Assembly: GCA_037501455.1 (NCBI GenBank)
Contig: CM074863.1
Span: 8,614,001 to 8,678,000 of the forward strand
From: Lantana camara
Lineage: Eukaryota; Streptophyta; Magnoliopsida; Lamiales; Verbenaceae
Direction: 5' to 3'
Length of the DNA: 64,000 nucleotides
Under the pieces are notes generated by a model that searched no databases, had not been told where the DNA came from, and saw nothing but the letters and a program-made list of their open reading frames with translations. Of the stretch, positions 34,496-47,903 are shown one piece after another. Both the position numbers and the translations under genes were made by a program. How positions within the stretch are numbered: position 1 is the first letter of the stretch; every line of letters starts with the position of its first letter.

Positions 34496-37400
34496 TTAAG
34501 CAATAAGCCTATCATCCAATGAAGAATTGTGATCCTGAAACAACCTCTCCTGTGCCTTGGCTGCCTGCAAACATTAAAGTTTATTACAAAATGCATTAGC
34601 AATGCCGGGAAACAAGGGACAACATTGATAGTCAAATTCTGAATCTTGGACAGACAATGATCAGTCTTGATTCATGGACATGAAAAGGGATAAAGAACAA
34701 AACAGACCTGTTTCTCCCAGTTTGTGAAAACTGTTATTACGCTGAGCATAACCGTCTGCAACGTGGCACCGCAAAGTATACCGATCCACAGACCTCTTCC
34801 TCTAAAGCCGAACCAGAAGGCCAATGCAGCTGCAATCGGAATTCCAAAAAGATAGAATGCTGCAAGATTTATATATGCCCCTATATGCTGCCAGCCACAG
34901 CCCCTAGCAACACCTGCAAAAAAATAAAAATAAAAAAATTCAAGAATATTAAGAAAATTACTCGATTTCTTTATTATTTTCCTTTACTAATGAATTTTGG
35001 AGGGAAGAAAGAAGTCTTACCTGAAAGGGTGCCTTGGATGCTGTCCACTATAATAGATAAACTAACAAGAGGAGCCAAAGTAGTCACATAATCCACTACT
35101 TCCTTCTCATTGCTGAAAATGTATCCGAAAACATTACGGCTAGCAAACACAGTCGTGCTCACGACTATTGCATCTATGGCTGCCAGAAGCATTAGACCAA
35201 CAACAGCTACACGAGCTCTATCAGGTTTTCCGGCTCCCAACTCATTTGATATTCGAGTGCTGAAAAGTACAATTTAAGGGACTTACAAATTGTTTAAAAG
35301 TAAAAGAAACTTAAAAAAAGCACAAAGACAAAGAAATCAGATTTTAGGATACCTTGCAGCAGCAGCCAATCCATATGGTATTGCATATAGTGTAGCAATG
35401 GTGTTTAGGCTGTTACAATAGGCATATAGATGTTTAATATCATTTAGTTGAATAACTTGGCAGTAATCATAGAAGAAATCATGGTGCAAGTGAAAAGCAT
35501 ACCACACAGAGAGCACTGAGGTTTCAAGCTGTGGATTTGGTAAGAGCCCTGACAGCAATATAAGCAGCTCAAAAGACCACCATTCAAGACTACAGACACA
35601 ACAAAAATTTCATTGCAAATCAAATTATCAGTAGATTTTCAATAACCATTGGACGGCTCATCATTGCACGTGAATGGGGTGAGGGGAAACAATTACCATA
35701 TCATTACAGCAGAAGGGATTGCGAATCGGAAAAATTCTCTCACTCCATCAAATATCTTCATTGAAATGGGGGAACGAGTTTTCGCACATGTCGGAGAATA
35801 TCTCATGTACAGACTTAGGATGGACACGTTTAACCACATCGAAAGTCCCATGGCTACTGCACCCCCGAGATTCTCCAATCCAGATTTAAAAACCAGTGCC
35901 CAACAGACCGGCACATGGAAACAGAGAGTGACACAAGAGCTTATGAGCATTGGAAGAATCAAGCTTTGCATTTGATAGTACCTAATGAGGGGTTGAAGAG
36001 TTGCATAGCCAAAAAGTGCTGGAACAAGCCACATTGTGAATTTTCCAGCTTGTTGTGATATTTGAGGATCTTGGCCTATAAACGTGAGTACGTTTCCCAT
36101 ATATATCCACAAGACTGACAAAGGGATGCATACAATTATTAGAGATAGAATCCCAGTGTAAGTTTGAGTTCCAATTTTTTCGTATTGTTGAGCACCGAAT
36201 GATTGACCGCTTATCGTTTCCAGAGCACTGGCCATGCCCAACTGTTTCATAAGAGATCAGACAGCGGTCAGCTGTTGCAAGGACAGGTCAGAGGGAGAAA
36301 CTAGATTCAAAGGGTGCAGCACAGTACATTGAGGGGGTTTGCTGTAATTGAAAATACACTATATTTATATATGTATCCCTGCCACTGGCTGTCCGAAAAT
36401 ACTAGTATTTTTGTCAGGTCATAGTACATACCCTTTCATATTTGTATACCAGTATATGTTAACTTAGTCGTGCACAAAATGATGTGAGACAAGTTAAGGC
36501 ATTTCTTTTGCATAAAGGCTCATGGTTGCCAGAAACTATCTACATCAGCTTATCAAAACAATTGATTTGAGACTTGCAATAGCAAGATTACCTTAACATT
36601 ATTGATCTCAATTGGTTCTTGTCGTTATCTTATGTTACATCCTCATAATTATTCTATGTTTCCCATAAGAACCAACAACTCAACATCTTATCAATAACAT
36701 GCACCGGCAATGCTGAGTTATTGGTGATAAAGCGACTTAAAGGTCAATTTGATCTTATCAGTAACAGGGTACTTGTTAAAACTTAAAAAACTTAGTCTCA
36801 GTTCTTGCCCAATCGATTCATAAAAATCAATTCGGTTCATAAACATAACAATGTGGTCCAAACCAAGGCAAATAAATGTATGCTGCTTCTGATGATAAAT
36901 AGGCACTTCATATACAAAGAAAAGAACACACACAATAATGTCATGTGTGAGTGGTTTCATTGTGATGCATGAGTGATAAACACTGTGGCTGACGGAGAGA
37001 GACTTTAATGTATGGAAAGCAGAGACGGTCCTAAGCATTAATTCGGTACCAAAAATGTTATCCATAGAATTTGAGGTACATGATTGCCATCCCATTTTTT
37101 GCTACCAAATAACTAACTAAAATTACCAAATAAATGTTCAAACTTGAACTTAGCAAGCTTTTCATCAACTTGACCGAACTACGAGGGCGACTTTACTAGA
37201 TTCAAGATTCCAAGTAGTATATACATACACACACAGCCCAAGAATGCCGGTGATTCCCTTACTTGAAAATTTCCACCAGTGATGGAAATTAGGGGTATTC
37301 AACTAACTTCAAATGGCTCCAGCCATTGTATATATGCATATATATAAATTTGAACTTTCACAGAGTAAGTGAAACATAACACACACAAGTTAATACAGGA

Positions 37401-37692
37401 TCAAACTGGCAACAATTGAATCATTAAGCAGACAGAGATAGAGAGAGATGCGTACAAGGAGACTAAAACCAGTGACCCCAGCAAGAGATATGGCCATGGC
37501 GGTGCTAGAGAGAGAGAGTTCGCCTAAATGGCCGACCATCATGAGCGATATAACTTGCAGCAAATAGTGTGATAAAGTGACGGCTACCATAGGTCCTGCT
37601 AAATAACCCAACCTCTTCATCTCTTCCCCAATCTCCCGCCATCGCACTCTTCCCTCCGATGGCTGTTCCTTCAACAACAAACCCTCCTCCAT
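34496..37692 (-). CDS. MATE efflux transporter (DETOXIFICATION type), copy 1
   Basis: Seven exons: 37692-37456, 36241-35697, 35589-35503, 35409-35353, 35259-35021, 34913-34708, 34564-34496. They give 479 residues in phase. The start MEEGLLLKE precedes a short cytosolic tail and about 12 membrane spans. MATE signatures include [45 protein letters not shown] and the tail [18 protein letters not shown] proteins export organic cations, flavonoids or other metabolites from the cytosol in exchange for protons or sodium; which substrate is unknown. The neighbour at 40300-42592 has exons 1-6 of identical length, so the two are tandem duplicates. Intron 1 is unusually long (about 1.2 kb). Confidence 0.95.
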
Positions 37693-38592
37693 CTCTCGCT
37701 CTCTCTCTCTCTAGAGTTTAGTATTGCCGCGAAGTGACAACTGACAAAGTAAACAGCGGTCTACGGCATGTTGGTTGTTATATATACTATTTCCGTGGTG
37801 AGGTTTGTTTTCTTCTTCATATAAATAAAGAGATAGATTTACAAAGTCAGAAAGATATGGTCATCAACTGTGTAAGATACTATTCCACGACTCTCCAGTA
37901 TTTATTTATTTAAGTAGGTAACAATTAATTAATTTAAATAAATCTTGCCAAAACGAAAATATCCACTCTGTCTGTGTCCTATTGTTTTTTATGTACTTTG
38001 CTACTTACTTAGTTACAAGGTTGGCTTCTTTCGTTAATTACTGATTTACTTCCTTTTACAATTGAATAATTGATCACATCCTATTTAAAGAGAATGCGAT
38101 GTTAAAATTATTATTATCGATATTTTTTTTTATGCAGATATAATGATTAGATATTTAATTATTTTTTTAATATTAATTCAAATACATAATATATCCCAAT
38201 ATAATAAGGCTTAGTTCAACCAGAAACTCAAAGAATTAATGTATTTTCTAAAGTGGGAAGGAAGAACTATTGGAAGTCAAACTTTCTTGGCTAGCAAGGA
38301 TATTTCAGTAGACTGGACTAGAGAGTAGACCATTGATCTTACTCGATCTCTTTGAATTTTCTTCCTCCCCAAAAGGCGGAAAAAAATATATTGAGTATAT
38401 ATTTTTGTTTCTTCTTTGTTTGATGAACAAAATATTTCCCAGAATGGAATTACAAAATTATTAAACCGTAAAGGGTTAATCTTTCTTTGCACCCCAACCT
38501 TTGGGGTGCGTTACACTTTGGTACCCAACCTTTCATTTTTGATAAATCAGTACTCAATCTTTGTAATTTGATCAATTTTAGAGTTAACTTCA
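37693..38592. other. Upstream of MATE copy 1
   Basis: A (ct)n-rich leader lies at about 37690-37715. A hairpin gcaccccaa...ttggggtgc sits at 38491-38511, possibly one end of a small element. No gene. Confidence 0.45.
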
Positions 38593-38600
38593 TACACAAC

Positions 38601-39305
38601 TAGGGTTGTAAATGGATATCCGAAAATCCGATATTAGTTCGCATCCGAATTGGTTTAAAGAGGATATTATCCGTATCCATTCAAAGAGGATATTATCCGT
38701 ATCCGATTATAGACGTCCGAATTATAAACGGATAAGGATATGGTAATGACACATCCGATCCGTTTATACATCCGTTAGATGTATATGTTATCCGTAATTC
38801 GTATCCGATAACATATATATCTATATATTTTTTATACCTTGATGAAACATATATTAATTTATACATTATATAATTATTTGCGAATTATAAAAAAAAATAA
38901 CAATAAACGTATATCATATTATTTGTAATAATAAACTCCATTAATTGTTGTAAACATATATTATGAATTATATATTATACTTATGAGTTAATGTGTATAG
39001 ATTTAATAGATTTATAGTTAGTTATATTAATATTTAATTGTGTTATGAAATTTCAATCTATTATTTTTTATTAAAAAATATAGGTAAAACAGATAAACGG
39101 ATTCGAATTCGGATATCGGATAACTCACTAATCGGATATCCTCACGGATACGGATAATCCGATATTCGGATAATATCCGTCGAATTTGGATACGGATAGC
39201 ATTTTCATTATCTGTCGGATAACGGATACGGATTCGGATAGCGGATATGCTAAACGGATTCGGATACTGGACATCCGCTCCGTTTATTATCCGTTTACAC
39301 CCCTA
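38601..39305. mobile_element. hAT-type MITE with CGGATA subterminal repeats
   Basis: The ends TAGGGTTGTAAATGGATA (38601) and TATCCGTTTACACCCCTA (ending 39305) are inverted repeats. A perfect 8-bp duplication TACACAAC (38593-38600, 39306-39313) flanks 705 bp. Both flanks are saturated with CGGATA/TATCCG copies, the middle is AT-rich, and there is no transposase. Confidence 0.9.
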
Positions 39306-39313
39306 TACACAAC

Positions 39314-39803
39314 CCTGTGTTAGATACAAGTATCACGAAAAACAAAAATTAGTTGATAAAACTCTATATTAGCACATAATTAGCACACCGCCCCCAATAT
39401 TATTTATTAGTATTTTAAATTTATTTTTCCTAAATTACCACAATCAAATTATGAATCACCACAATAATTGATTCTTTATCATACTCTACTAAATTCAAAT
39501 TGAGATATTCTGATAAGGCATATAAACAAATTTGAAAGAGACAAAAGAAAGAGAATTCTGAAATTTAGGCTAAATGAAAAGATAAAACCACACTTGTGTT
39601 TAAAAATCAATAAAGGAGAGTAAAAATAGTAATTCATATAGAAAAACATATATTCAGCCACATTTACGGCGCGTGTAACTCAAATAGTCAACTTAAGGTT
39701 TTTTATGTAATAATTTATAAAACACGAGGTTTGCCAAACCAGTTTTTATAATACAAGATTTTTCATGACACTTATTCCTAACACAGGGGTGCTCCACGAC
39801 GTT
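39314..39803. other. Intergenic
   Basis: AT-rich; nothing recognised. Confidence 0.4.
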
Positions 39804-40010
39804 ATTACAGAATACCCCCTAAGGTTTCGAAAATTACGAACTCCCCCCTGAGAGAAAAATCCATCCATTGATATCACCAGACGAATTTTGTACACCCTTG
39901 CTTATAAATAGCAACGGCCGTTAATCACACCGTCTAAAATTAATGATATCGATTTTTCTCTCGGGGGGAGTTCATAATTTTCGAAACCTCAGGGGGTATT
40001 CTGTATTAAT
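39804..40010. mobile_element. Foldback MITE related to the 13975-16330 MULE ends
   Basis: Inverted arms of about 58 bp (39804-39860 and 39952-40010) carry 'attacagaataccccct' and its complement. The outer text (ccaaacctcaggg...ggtaattat at 40012-40038) resembles the MULE termini at 13975 and 16330. The left outer end is eroded, so the boundary and target duplication are not defined. Confidence 0.65.
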
Positions 40011-40299
40011 GCCAAACCTCAGGGAGCATTGGTAATTATTTGTTTAAATTAATAGTCAGACAAATAAATAAGTTTTTGAAGATAATATGTTTCTTCATTC
40101 CCAATTTAATGCATACACAGACAAAAGATTTTCGATCGCAATAACATGTTTTTAGAGGACTCATTTGTAAATCTATCATCATTTATATTAGATAATACGA
40201 AATTGTCTAAGTTTTTGTTCTTGAATTGCATATAAAAATAGTGAAGACTTCTAAAAGTACTGATACATGCTTTGTAACGCATTATTGTGTATATTTGTG

Positions 40300-42592
40300 T
40301 CAATTCTCCTGAAACAACCTCTCCCTTGCCTTAGCAGCCTGCACAGATCAAAGTTATTACAATCAATAAATTCTCTAACAAATGACAAGAAGTTCTTAAG
40401 GGATGGATACAGTCATACAGCTTTGATAGTATAAAACCTTGATCATCCACAAAATAATAATAATAGAAGTCAACAGACCTGTTTCTCCCAGTTTGTGAAA
40501 ATTGTAATTACGGCGAACATAACCGTCTGCAACGTGGCACCGGAAAGTATACCGATCCACAGACCTCGTCCTCTAAAGTTGAACCAGAAGGCCAATGTGG
40601 CTGCAATTGGAATTCCAAAAAGATAGAATGCAGCAAGATTTATATATGCTCCTATATGCTGCCAGCCACAGCCCCTCGCAACACCTGCGGAGAAGAGAGA
40701 CAGAGATTAAGCATGTTACTCGACTTTTATTTATTTAATGATGATTTTAGGGGGATTAACTCTAACCTGAAAGAGCTCCTTGGCTACTATCTATTATAAT
40801 GGAGATACAAACAAGAGGAGCCATTTCTTTTACATAGTCCACAACTTCTTTCTCATTGCTGAAAATGTACCCAAAAACATGCCGGCTAGCAAACACACTT
40901 GAGCTCACGATTATTGCATCTATGGCTGCAAGTAGCATTAGACCCACAACAGATACACGAGCTCTATTTGGATTTCCGGCTCCTAACTCGTTCGATATTC
41001 TAGTGCTGAACGTTGGAACTCACACAACTTAAAAAACATATAAGAAATAATAAGGGCAAATGACTTGGATCATTGGAGCTATATTAATATACCTTGCAGC
41101 AGCAGCCAATCCAAAGGGTATTGCATAAAGTGTAGAAATGGTGCTCAGGCTGTTACACGAGACATAATCATGCTAATAACTTCTAACTAAATAATACTTC
41201 AGAAACTACGGTGTTAAATGGCTTGTAAAGAACTTACCACACTGATAACACAGAGGTTTCAAGCTGTGCATTTGGCAAAATCCCTGACAGCAATACAAGC
41301 AATTCATATGACCACCACTCAAGACTACAGATTTGCAGACAGAATCAAAAATATCAGCACATTTCTAACAATCACTAGAAAATCTCAGCATTTTGCATGT
41401 GAGTTGAAAGAAAAAGAATAGATAATTACCAAATCATTACAGCAGAAGGGACTGCAAATCGGAAGAATTCTTTCATTCCTTCAAATATCTTCATAGAAAT
41501 TGGAGAACGAGTTTTCTCGCACGTTGGAGAATATCTCATGTACAAAGCAAGGATGGTTATGTTTAACCACATTGAAACACCAATTGCCACCGCCCCTCCA
41601 AGATTCTCCAATCCAGATTTAAAAACCAGTGCCCAACAAACAGGTACATGGAAACAGAGAGTGACGCAAGAGCTTACGAGCATCGGAAGAATCAAGCTTT
41701 GCATTTGGTAGTACCTAATAAGGGGCTGAAGAATTGCATAGCCAAATAGTGTTGGAACAAGCCACATCGTGAACTTTCCAGCTTCACGTGAAATCAACGG
41801 ATCTTGGCCTATAAATGTGAGTACATTTCCCATATATATCCACAAGACTGACAAAGGGATACATACAATAATTAGAGACAGAATTGCCGTGTAAGTTTGA
41901 GTCCCGATCTTCTCGTATTGCTTGGCACCAAAAGCTTGCCCACTTATCGTTTCTAGAGCGGTCGCCATTCCCAACTGTTGCATAAGAGATCAGACTACAA
42001 AGGATTCTATATACCAAGTCTCATTCTTTGCACGAAATGATGGGACACAAGTTAAAACATGTGTTCCTATGTTCATATTTGGACTTGACATTGCAAGAAA
42101 AGATGAGTATCCATGGTTGGAACATCACTAAATCTGCTTAAACGAATCGCATATTAATGTTAATCTTATTAGAATCCCTATTACCAGTTTATTAACTTCG
42201 CCTACATATATGGAAAATTCAGAGCAGCAAACTAATTAACCCACACATCCTTCATTATATATATTCAGCACTCCAAGCAAAGTACATATACGAAAAATCT
42301 AAACTTGCAAGGATTTAATGATTAAATTTTGATAGTGAGAGGGAGAGATGCATACAAGGAAACTGAAGCCGGTGACCCCAGCAAGAGAGATGGCTATGGC
42401 GGTGCTAGAGAGAGCGAGTTCGCCTAAGTGACCAACCATCATGAGGGAGATAACTTGCAGCAAATAGAAAGATAAAGTTACAGCCACCATAGGTCCCGCT
42501 AAATAACCCAACTTCTTCATTTCCTCTCCAATCTCCCTACATCCTATTCGTATTCCCCTCTCCTTCTGCTTCAACAACAAACCCTCCTCCAT
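40300..42592 (-). CDS. MATE efflux transporter (DETOXIFICATION type), copy 2
   Basis: Seven exons: 42592-42356, 41974-41430, 41324-41238, 41149-41093, 41005-40767, 40684-40479, 40338-40300. They give 469 residues; the first six exon lengths equal those of copy 1 and only the last is shorter (ends LFQEN). The start is set at MEEGLLLK by alignment with copy 1, although the frame is open to 42679. Motifs: [45 protein letters not shown]. It is a membrane metabolite exporter like its neighbour. The duplication is local; both lie on the same strand, copy 2 upstream of copy 1 in transcription direction. Confidence 0.95.
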
Positions 42593-43360
42593 CTCTCTCT
42601 CTCCCTCTCTCTTCAATCTCAATTGTAAACTTGGAGTGAAGTGACTGACTTTTAAGCATTTTAAGTAAACGATTGTCAACGGCTAATGACATTCATATAA
42701 AAGTTGGATTAATATCATTGAAATATATGGCCATCAAATATATATATATATATAGTTGACGGGAAAAAAAATATTATAGACCGTAAAGTATTAAAACCGA
42801 CAACAAAGTTCTGCCCGAGTTTATAGTTAGAAAAGAGAAATAATTATGATATGCAAAAAAATTTAAAAATTATTTTTTAATCTGAACTACCAATCTATAC
42901 ATACGTATACGTGAATGAAATAGATGATGAAACAAGAAATGTTAAGTTAGAAAAATACGACTAAAGCTAGTTATCAAATTAATTTTGAGGAGAAAAAGAA
43001 ACATTCCTACTACCTTAAAATGTTGCATGATGAAATACACTAATATGATTTTTAAAAAAGGAGTTAGCTCTACCTAAACCTTAACGTATTCATGCATGCT
43101 AACTAATTAATATTACCTCATGATAGTGGTATAATCTTTAAAAAGTAGTTTGGAAAATAAAATATACAAAAAGCGCTATAATCATGTATGTAAAATCTGA
43201 AAGAACTCTGGTCAGACTCATACAACTAAGTTTTTTATTTATCATATAACATATATAAATTTATATAATGAATTGATCAAACAATAAATATAATATATTT
43301 GCATCTAATTGTAAGATTTGCTGAATAACATATGGACGTACTATCCTTTTACAATATTAT
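42580..43360. repeat. MATE 5' flank, original copy of a segmental duplication
   Basis: The region from the first codons of MATE copy 2 outward is repeated at about 44862-46100. Shared phrases include 'cttggagtgaagtga', 'gtaaacgattgtcaacggc', 'gtattaaaaccgacaac' and 'agctctacctaaacctta'. Confidence 0.85.
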
Positions 43361-44859
43361 CGTGACCTTATCTCTTCGAAAGATTTTATCATTTGTCCGT
43401 AAAAGATTGTTTTATTTGGACTTTATATTTTGTTTGACGCTTCACAACAGATTATAAAAAGATTTATTTGGTCAGATCAAATTGTATTTACGGATTGGAT
43501 AAAGATTGCGACTTTATATTCTATTTGTGAATTTTGACCACAAATTCATTTCACGAATCGGAGTTGATATTATTCATTTATACCCTTAAAAAATAAGTAT
43601 ATTACAATTCACTTCTTCTTTTAACAATAGGTGCGTCTCTACGGGGCAAAAATAATTAACGTAAGTTGTGATTTGCCCGTTTATATATATCCTAACTTAT
43701 TAGTAATTATTAAATTGTACATGATAATTTTTCTCTTGAATATGTAAACATAACACTTTGATACCCTTCAAAAATGACGAAAAGTATTTATTAATCGTAA
43801 TAGGTTAAATTTAAAATAAATAATATTTTATTTCTTTTGTAGACTTCATGAATAAAGGAAAATTACAAGTATCCTCTTTCACCTGAAAAAAATATGTATG
43901 TGTCTTTTCTCCGAGTATTCTGACTGGTGGGTTGTGGACAAGTAATCTGTTATTTGAATTTTCAAAGCCCAATAAATTGACCCATTAAACAACTAGCCCA
44001 AAAACTAGTTTTTCAGAAAGAAATAAAATTATTTTTCGTGTTTTTCTATAGAATTTTTTGCTTGAATACCCATGTGAAATATTTAATGAATGAAGTAAAT
44101 CATGAAAAATGAATTATCTCAAACCCTATAAATCAAATTAATTAGCATGGAAACCCCTAAAAATTGTTTTTCACGCGTTTTACGTGCATATAACACTGCT
44201 ATTTTCTTTCATAACTAGTGTTGAGAATATATATATATAATGAAATTAACAGAAAAAAATGTAAGAAAAAAATGAGCATAATATTTATGGTAAATTGGAT
44301 ATTTTTCACTCAAAAACACTGAATAAAGTTTAGGGGGGCACTGCAATAATTAAGATTATTATAGGACTTTCCGTGAGAATTTTTAAATCATGAAGGTTTT
44401 CTAACTATTTTGGTATAATATAGGATTTCTGGTAAGTTGGTTAGACTCGTCACATTATCAAGTCTACTTTAAATTATATTTTATAATTAATTATATTAAA
44501 ATTTAAAATTACCCACCCCCCAACCCATCAACTTTGAGAGATGGCTCAAGAAATCCAAATATTGATTCATATTGCATGAGTGAAGAAAAGTAATTAATAA
44601 ATTCATAGTTGTAAATATTTAATTTTATTTCCTTTTAAATTTAAGCCGTTGTTAAATATTTACAATTTCTTTTGTTGGTGGAAAAATATTTACAGTTACC
44701 AAAATATAACGAATTTATTTCCTTGTGAAAATGGGCTATATCTGGGGCAGTGTACTGCTTAAATTTGGAAGGCTTAATTGAACATTTTGATCGTTGTAAG
44801 TCCAATCACAATTTGGAAACTTTGGAGTTTGGATTTCATAATCTCATTAATAATTAACA
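43361..44859. other. Intergenic
   Basis: AT-rich DNA between the two copies of the MATE 5' flank; no gene recognised. Confidence 0.45.
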
Positions 44860-46100
44860 ACAAACCCTCCTCCGGGCTCCGTCTCTCTCCCTCCCTCTTC
44901 AATCTCAAATGTTAACTTGGAGTGAAGTGACTTGACTTTTAAGCATTTCAAGTAAACGATTGTCAACGGCTAATAAACATTCATATAAAAGTGGATTAAT
45001 ATCATTGAATATATGGCCATCAAAAATATATATATATATATATATATATGTTGGGCCATACCTACCTAGCCCAAGGTTCAGCCCAACACGTGGATAAAGT
45101 CGGAAGCCCAAAGAAGCGAACAGATAACGACGAACAGAAATAAGCTGATCAAGAGTTGTTGGGAAGGATAAAAATAAAATTAGAAGAAGATAAAGTTAGA
45201 TGAAGATTACGGTGAAAGCAATTAGTAGGATTTGAGAAAACCCTAAGTCCAATATTCTATAAATACTCCCTTTGAGATATGACGAACCAACCAAGTTTTT
45301 GGTTTGATCTCTTGATTAGTCTCTCTGAAACCCTGGGTTACTTCGGTAAGATCCTTGAGGAAAGAGGGATTAATCGTTAAGGGTTTAGGCTAGAACGCAA
45401 CAATATATATTATAAACGGTAAAGTATTAAAACCGACAACAACAAGGTTCTGCTCGAGCTTGTAGTTATATAGCAAACTTGTTTGGTATTGGTATTTTAT
45501 CTCCTGTTTCAATCACATACGCACGTCACGTGTATAAATAAATAGTTCAAATTAGAAAAGAGAAATAATTATGATATGAAAAAAATTTAAATAATATTTC
45601 TCCTGTTTTAACGAATATGGAACAAGAGATGTCAAGTCAGAAAAATACGACTATAGCTAGTTATTGAATTAATTTTGACGAAAAAGAAACGTTCCTACTA
45701 CCTTAAAATCTTGCATGATGAAATAGACAATGATTTTTAAAAAAGGAGTTAGCTCTACCTAAACCTTAAGCTATCATGCTAACTAATTAATATCACCTCA
45801 TGATAGTGGTATAATCTTTAAAAAGAAGTTTGGAAAGTAAAATATACACAAAGCGCTATAATCATGCATGTAAAATGTGAAGGAACTCTGGTCAGACTCA
45901 TACAAATAAGTTATATAATTAGAAATAATTATAATAAAATACAAGAATATATTAAGTTTTTTATTTATCATGTAACATATTCAATTTTATAAAATGAATT
46001 GATCCAACAAGAAATATAATACATTTACATCTAGTTGTAGGAGCATTTGAACTAAACTCTTTCCTAAATAACATATGGATGCACTATCCTTTTAGAAAGT
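44860..46100. repeat. MATE 5' flank, duplicated copy (promoter/first codons only)
   Basis: Copy of 42580-43360 in the same orientation. It retains only about seven codons of the MATE N-terminus ('aacaaaccctcctcc') and the ATG is changed (cat to cgg on the plus strand), so no gene remains. It is enlarged by the solo LTR at 45049-45402. Confidence 0.85.
45049..45402 (+). mobile_element. Solo LTR, 354 bp
   Basis: TGTTGGGCCA...GAACGCAACA with TG/CA ends, flanked by ATATA on both sides (45044-45048, 45403-45407). It contains a TATA-like tataaata near 45260 and is absent from the sister duplicate at 42765. No internal retroelement sequence adjoins it. The target duplication is in low-complexity AT DNA, so it is weaker evidence. 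Confidence 0.78.
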
Positions 46101-46289
46101 GTTTGATAAGGGATATTAGGCCCAGTTAGCTCATTTTGTGTCACTTAATAAACTGTTTGATATTTGATATTAGCTCATTTCGGCCCACACAAGTTAATCC
46201 ACAGCCCGGCTAACGCCCGCACTTTTTGCAGATTAAGTCATGAAATGGATCTTAGGGATGGGGGTGCGATTAGGGGTGGGATTTAATGT

Positions 46290-46695
46290 TTCACTTGACA
46301 AAGTTTGCCTTTAATTACGCATTTTTAATCTTTCACTAGATAAAGTCTGCCTTTAATTACGCATTTTTAACGTTTCACTGGACAAAAATCTGCCTTTAAT
46401 TACACATTTTTAATTTTTCACTGGACAAAATCTGCCTTTAGTTACGCATTTAGTTCCCCTTTTTCTTTTTTTTTTTCCCCCTTTTTTACTCCATAAACAA
46501 CATATTAGTTCCCCTTTTTTATTTCATCACTCTACAAACTGCACGTTTAGTTTCGCATTTTTAATCCATCACCCTATAAATTACACGTGTAATTCCGAAT
46601 TTTTAATTCACCACTCTACAAACTGCACATTTAGTTCCCCATTTTTATTTCGTCAGTTTACAAACTGCACGTTTAGTTTAGCATTTTAAATTCCT
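46290..46695 (+). repeat. Minisatellite, about 42-bp unit
   Basis: Around eight to ten degenerate units of the type 'tcact..acaaa..tgc..ttaattacgcatttttaat'. They start near 46306, 46348, 46391 and 46433, are broken by a T/C-rich run, then continue from 46525 to 46695 in a diverged form. Confidence 0.8.
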
Positions 46696-47255
46696 TACTC
46701 AACAAATCAGCAATATAATTGATTAAAATTTCTTGCTCATTCGTAAATTACAACCAGAATCGAAGAAAATAAAACATAAATACAACACTAGAATACTGTA
46801 ATTCAAAAGCGGATTGTGTAATATAGTTCATCATCAGAAAATGGTCATGCATTCTCCAAAAGCTCGATCACTCTTCAATTTTTTGTAAGAAAACAAATCA
46901 TTACAATAGGTGATTATAATTTATTTATGAGAACAAATACAACAGCAGATCATCAGTCAATTTATACAAAAATATATTCAGATATATGCAGAAATCCCAC
47001 AATCAATTTATGCAGAGATATATTTAGATATATACAGAAATCTCACAGTCAGTTTATGTAGATATAAACTAATTTGTATATATCTCTACATAAACTGTGG
47101 GATTTCACATATATGCAGAAATCTTAAAGTCAGATTATGCAGAAATATATACTAATATATGCCGAACTTTAAGAAATCTCAAATTTGATAGAGTGATTGT
47201 TCAAACCAACTAAAATACTTAAAACACATAATAACTTTAGATCCAACATCAAATT
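46696..47255. other. AT-rich DNA with 'atatatgcagaaatc' repeats
   Basis: Several copies of 'atatatgcagaaatc(t/c)ca' between 46975 and 47145 and a local inverted repeat around 47045-47105. No gene. Confidence 0.5.
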
Positions 47256-47903
47256 ACCCAACCAAAAACAATAGCAAATTTAGTAGCACATATCAATTCT
47301 ATTGCGATATATGTAGAAATTTCAAATCGCAAAAATCTCAAATATATGAAAAAATCACAAATCACAAAAATTTCTTCACACGTATATACAAAAATCTCAA
47401 ATCTCATAGTTATCAAAAAATATCTTTGGATATTCACAAAAATACATGGAGAAATCAAATTTGCATAAATTTATTCACATATATGTAGAATTCTCAAATT
47501 TACAGAAATTTTACAAATTTGAACCCAAAAATTTAGAGTCAGAAAGGTTACAAAAATACCCGAAATTAGAATTAAGTGTACCCAACCAAAAACAATAGCA
47601 AATTTAGTAGCACATATCAAGTCTATTGCGATATATGCAGAAATTTCAAATCGCAAAAATCTCAAATATATGAAAAAATCACAAATCACAAAAATTTCTT
47701 CACACGTATATACAAAAATCTCAAATCTCATAGTTATCAAAAAATCTCTTTGGATATTCACAAAAATACATGGAGAAATCAAATTTGCATAAATTTATTC
47801 ACATATATGTAAAATTCTCAAATTTATAGAAATTTTACAAATTTGAACACAAAAATTTAGAGTCAGAAAGGTTACAAAAATACCCGAAATTAGAATTAAG
47901 TAT
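47256..47903 (+). repeat. Tandem duplication, 2 x 324 bp
   Basis: 47256-47579 and 47580-47903 are head-to-tail copies (starting acccaaccaaaaacaatag) with only a handful of differences. The open frames within them are mirror copies without recognisable similarity and I do not regard them as genes. Confidence 0.93.

Noticed and set aside
47249..47812. Repeated 69-103-codon frames (MISPCIFVNIQR)
   Set aside because: They recur because the DNA is tandemly duplicated; AT-rich, Phe/Ile-rich, no similarity recognised.
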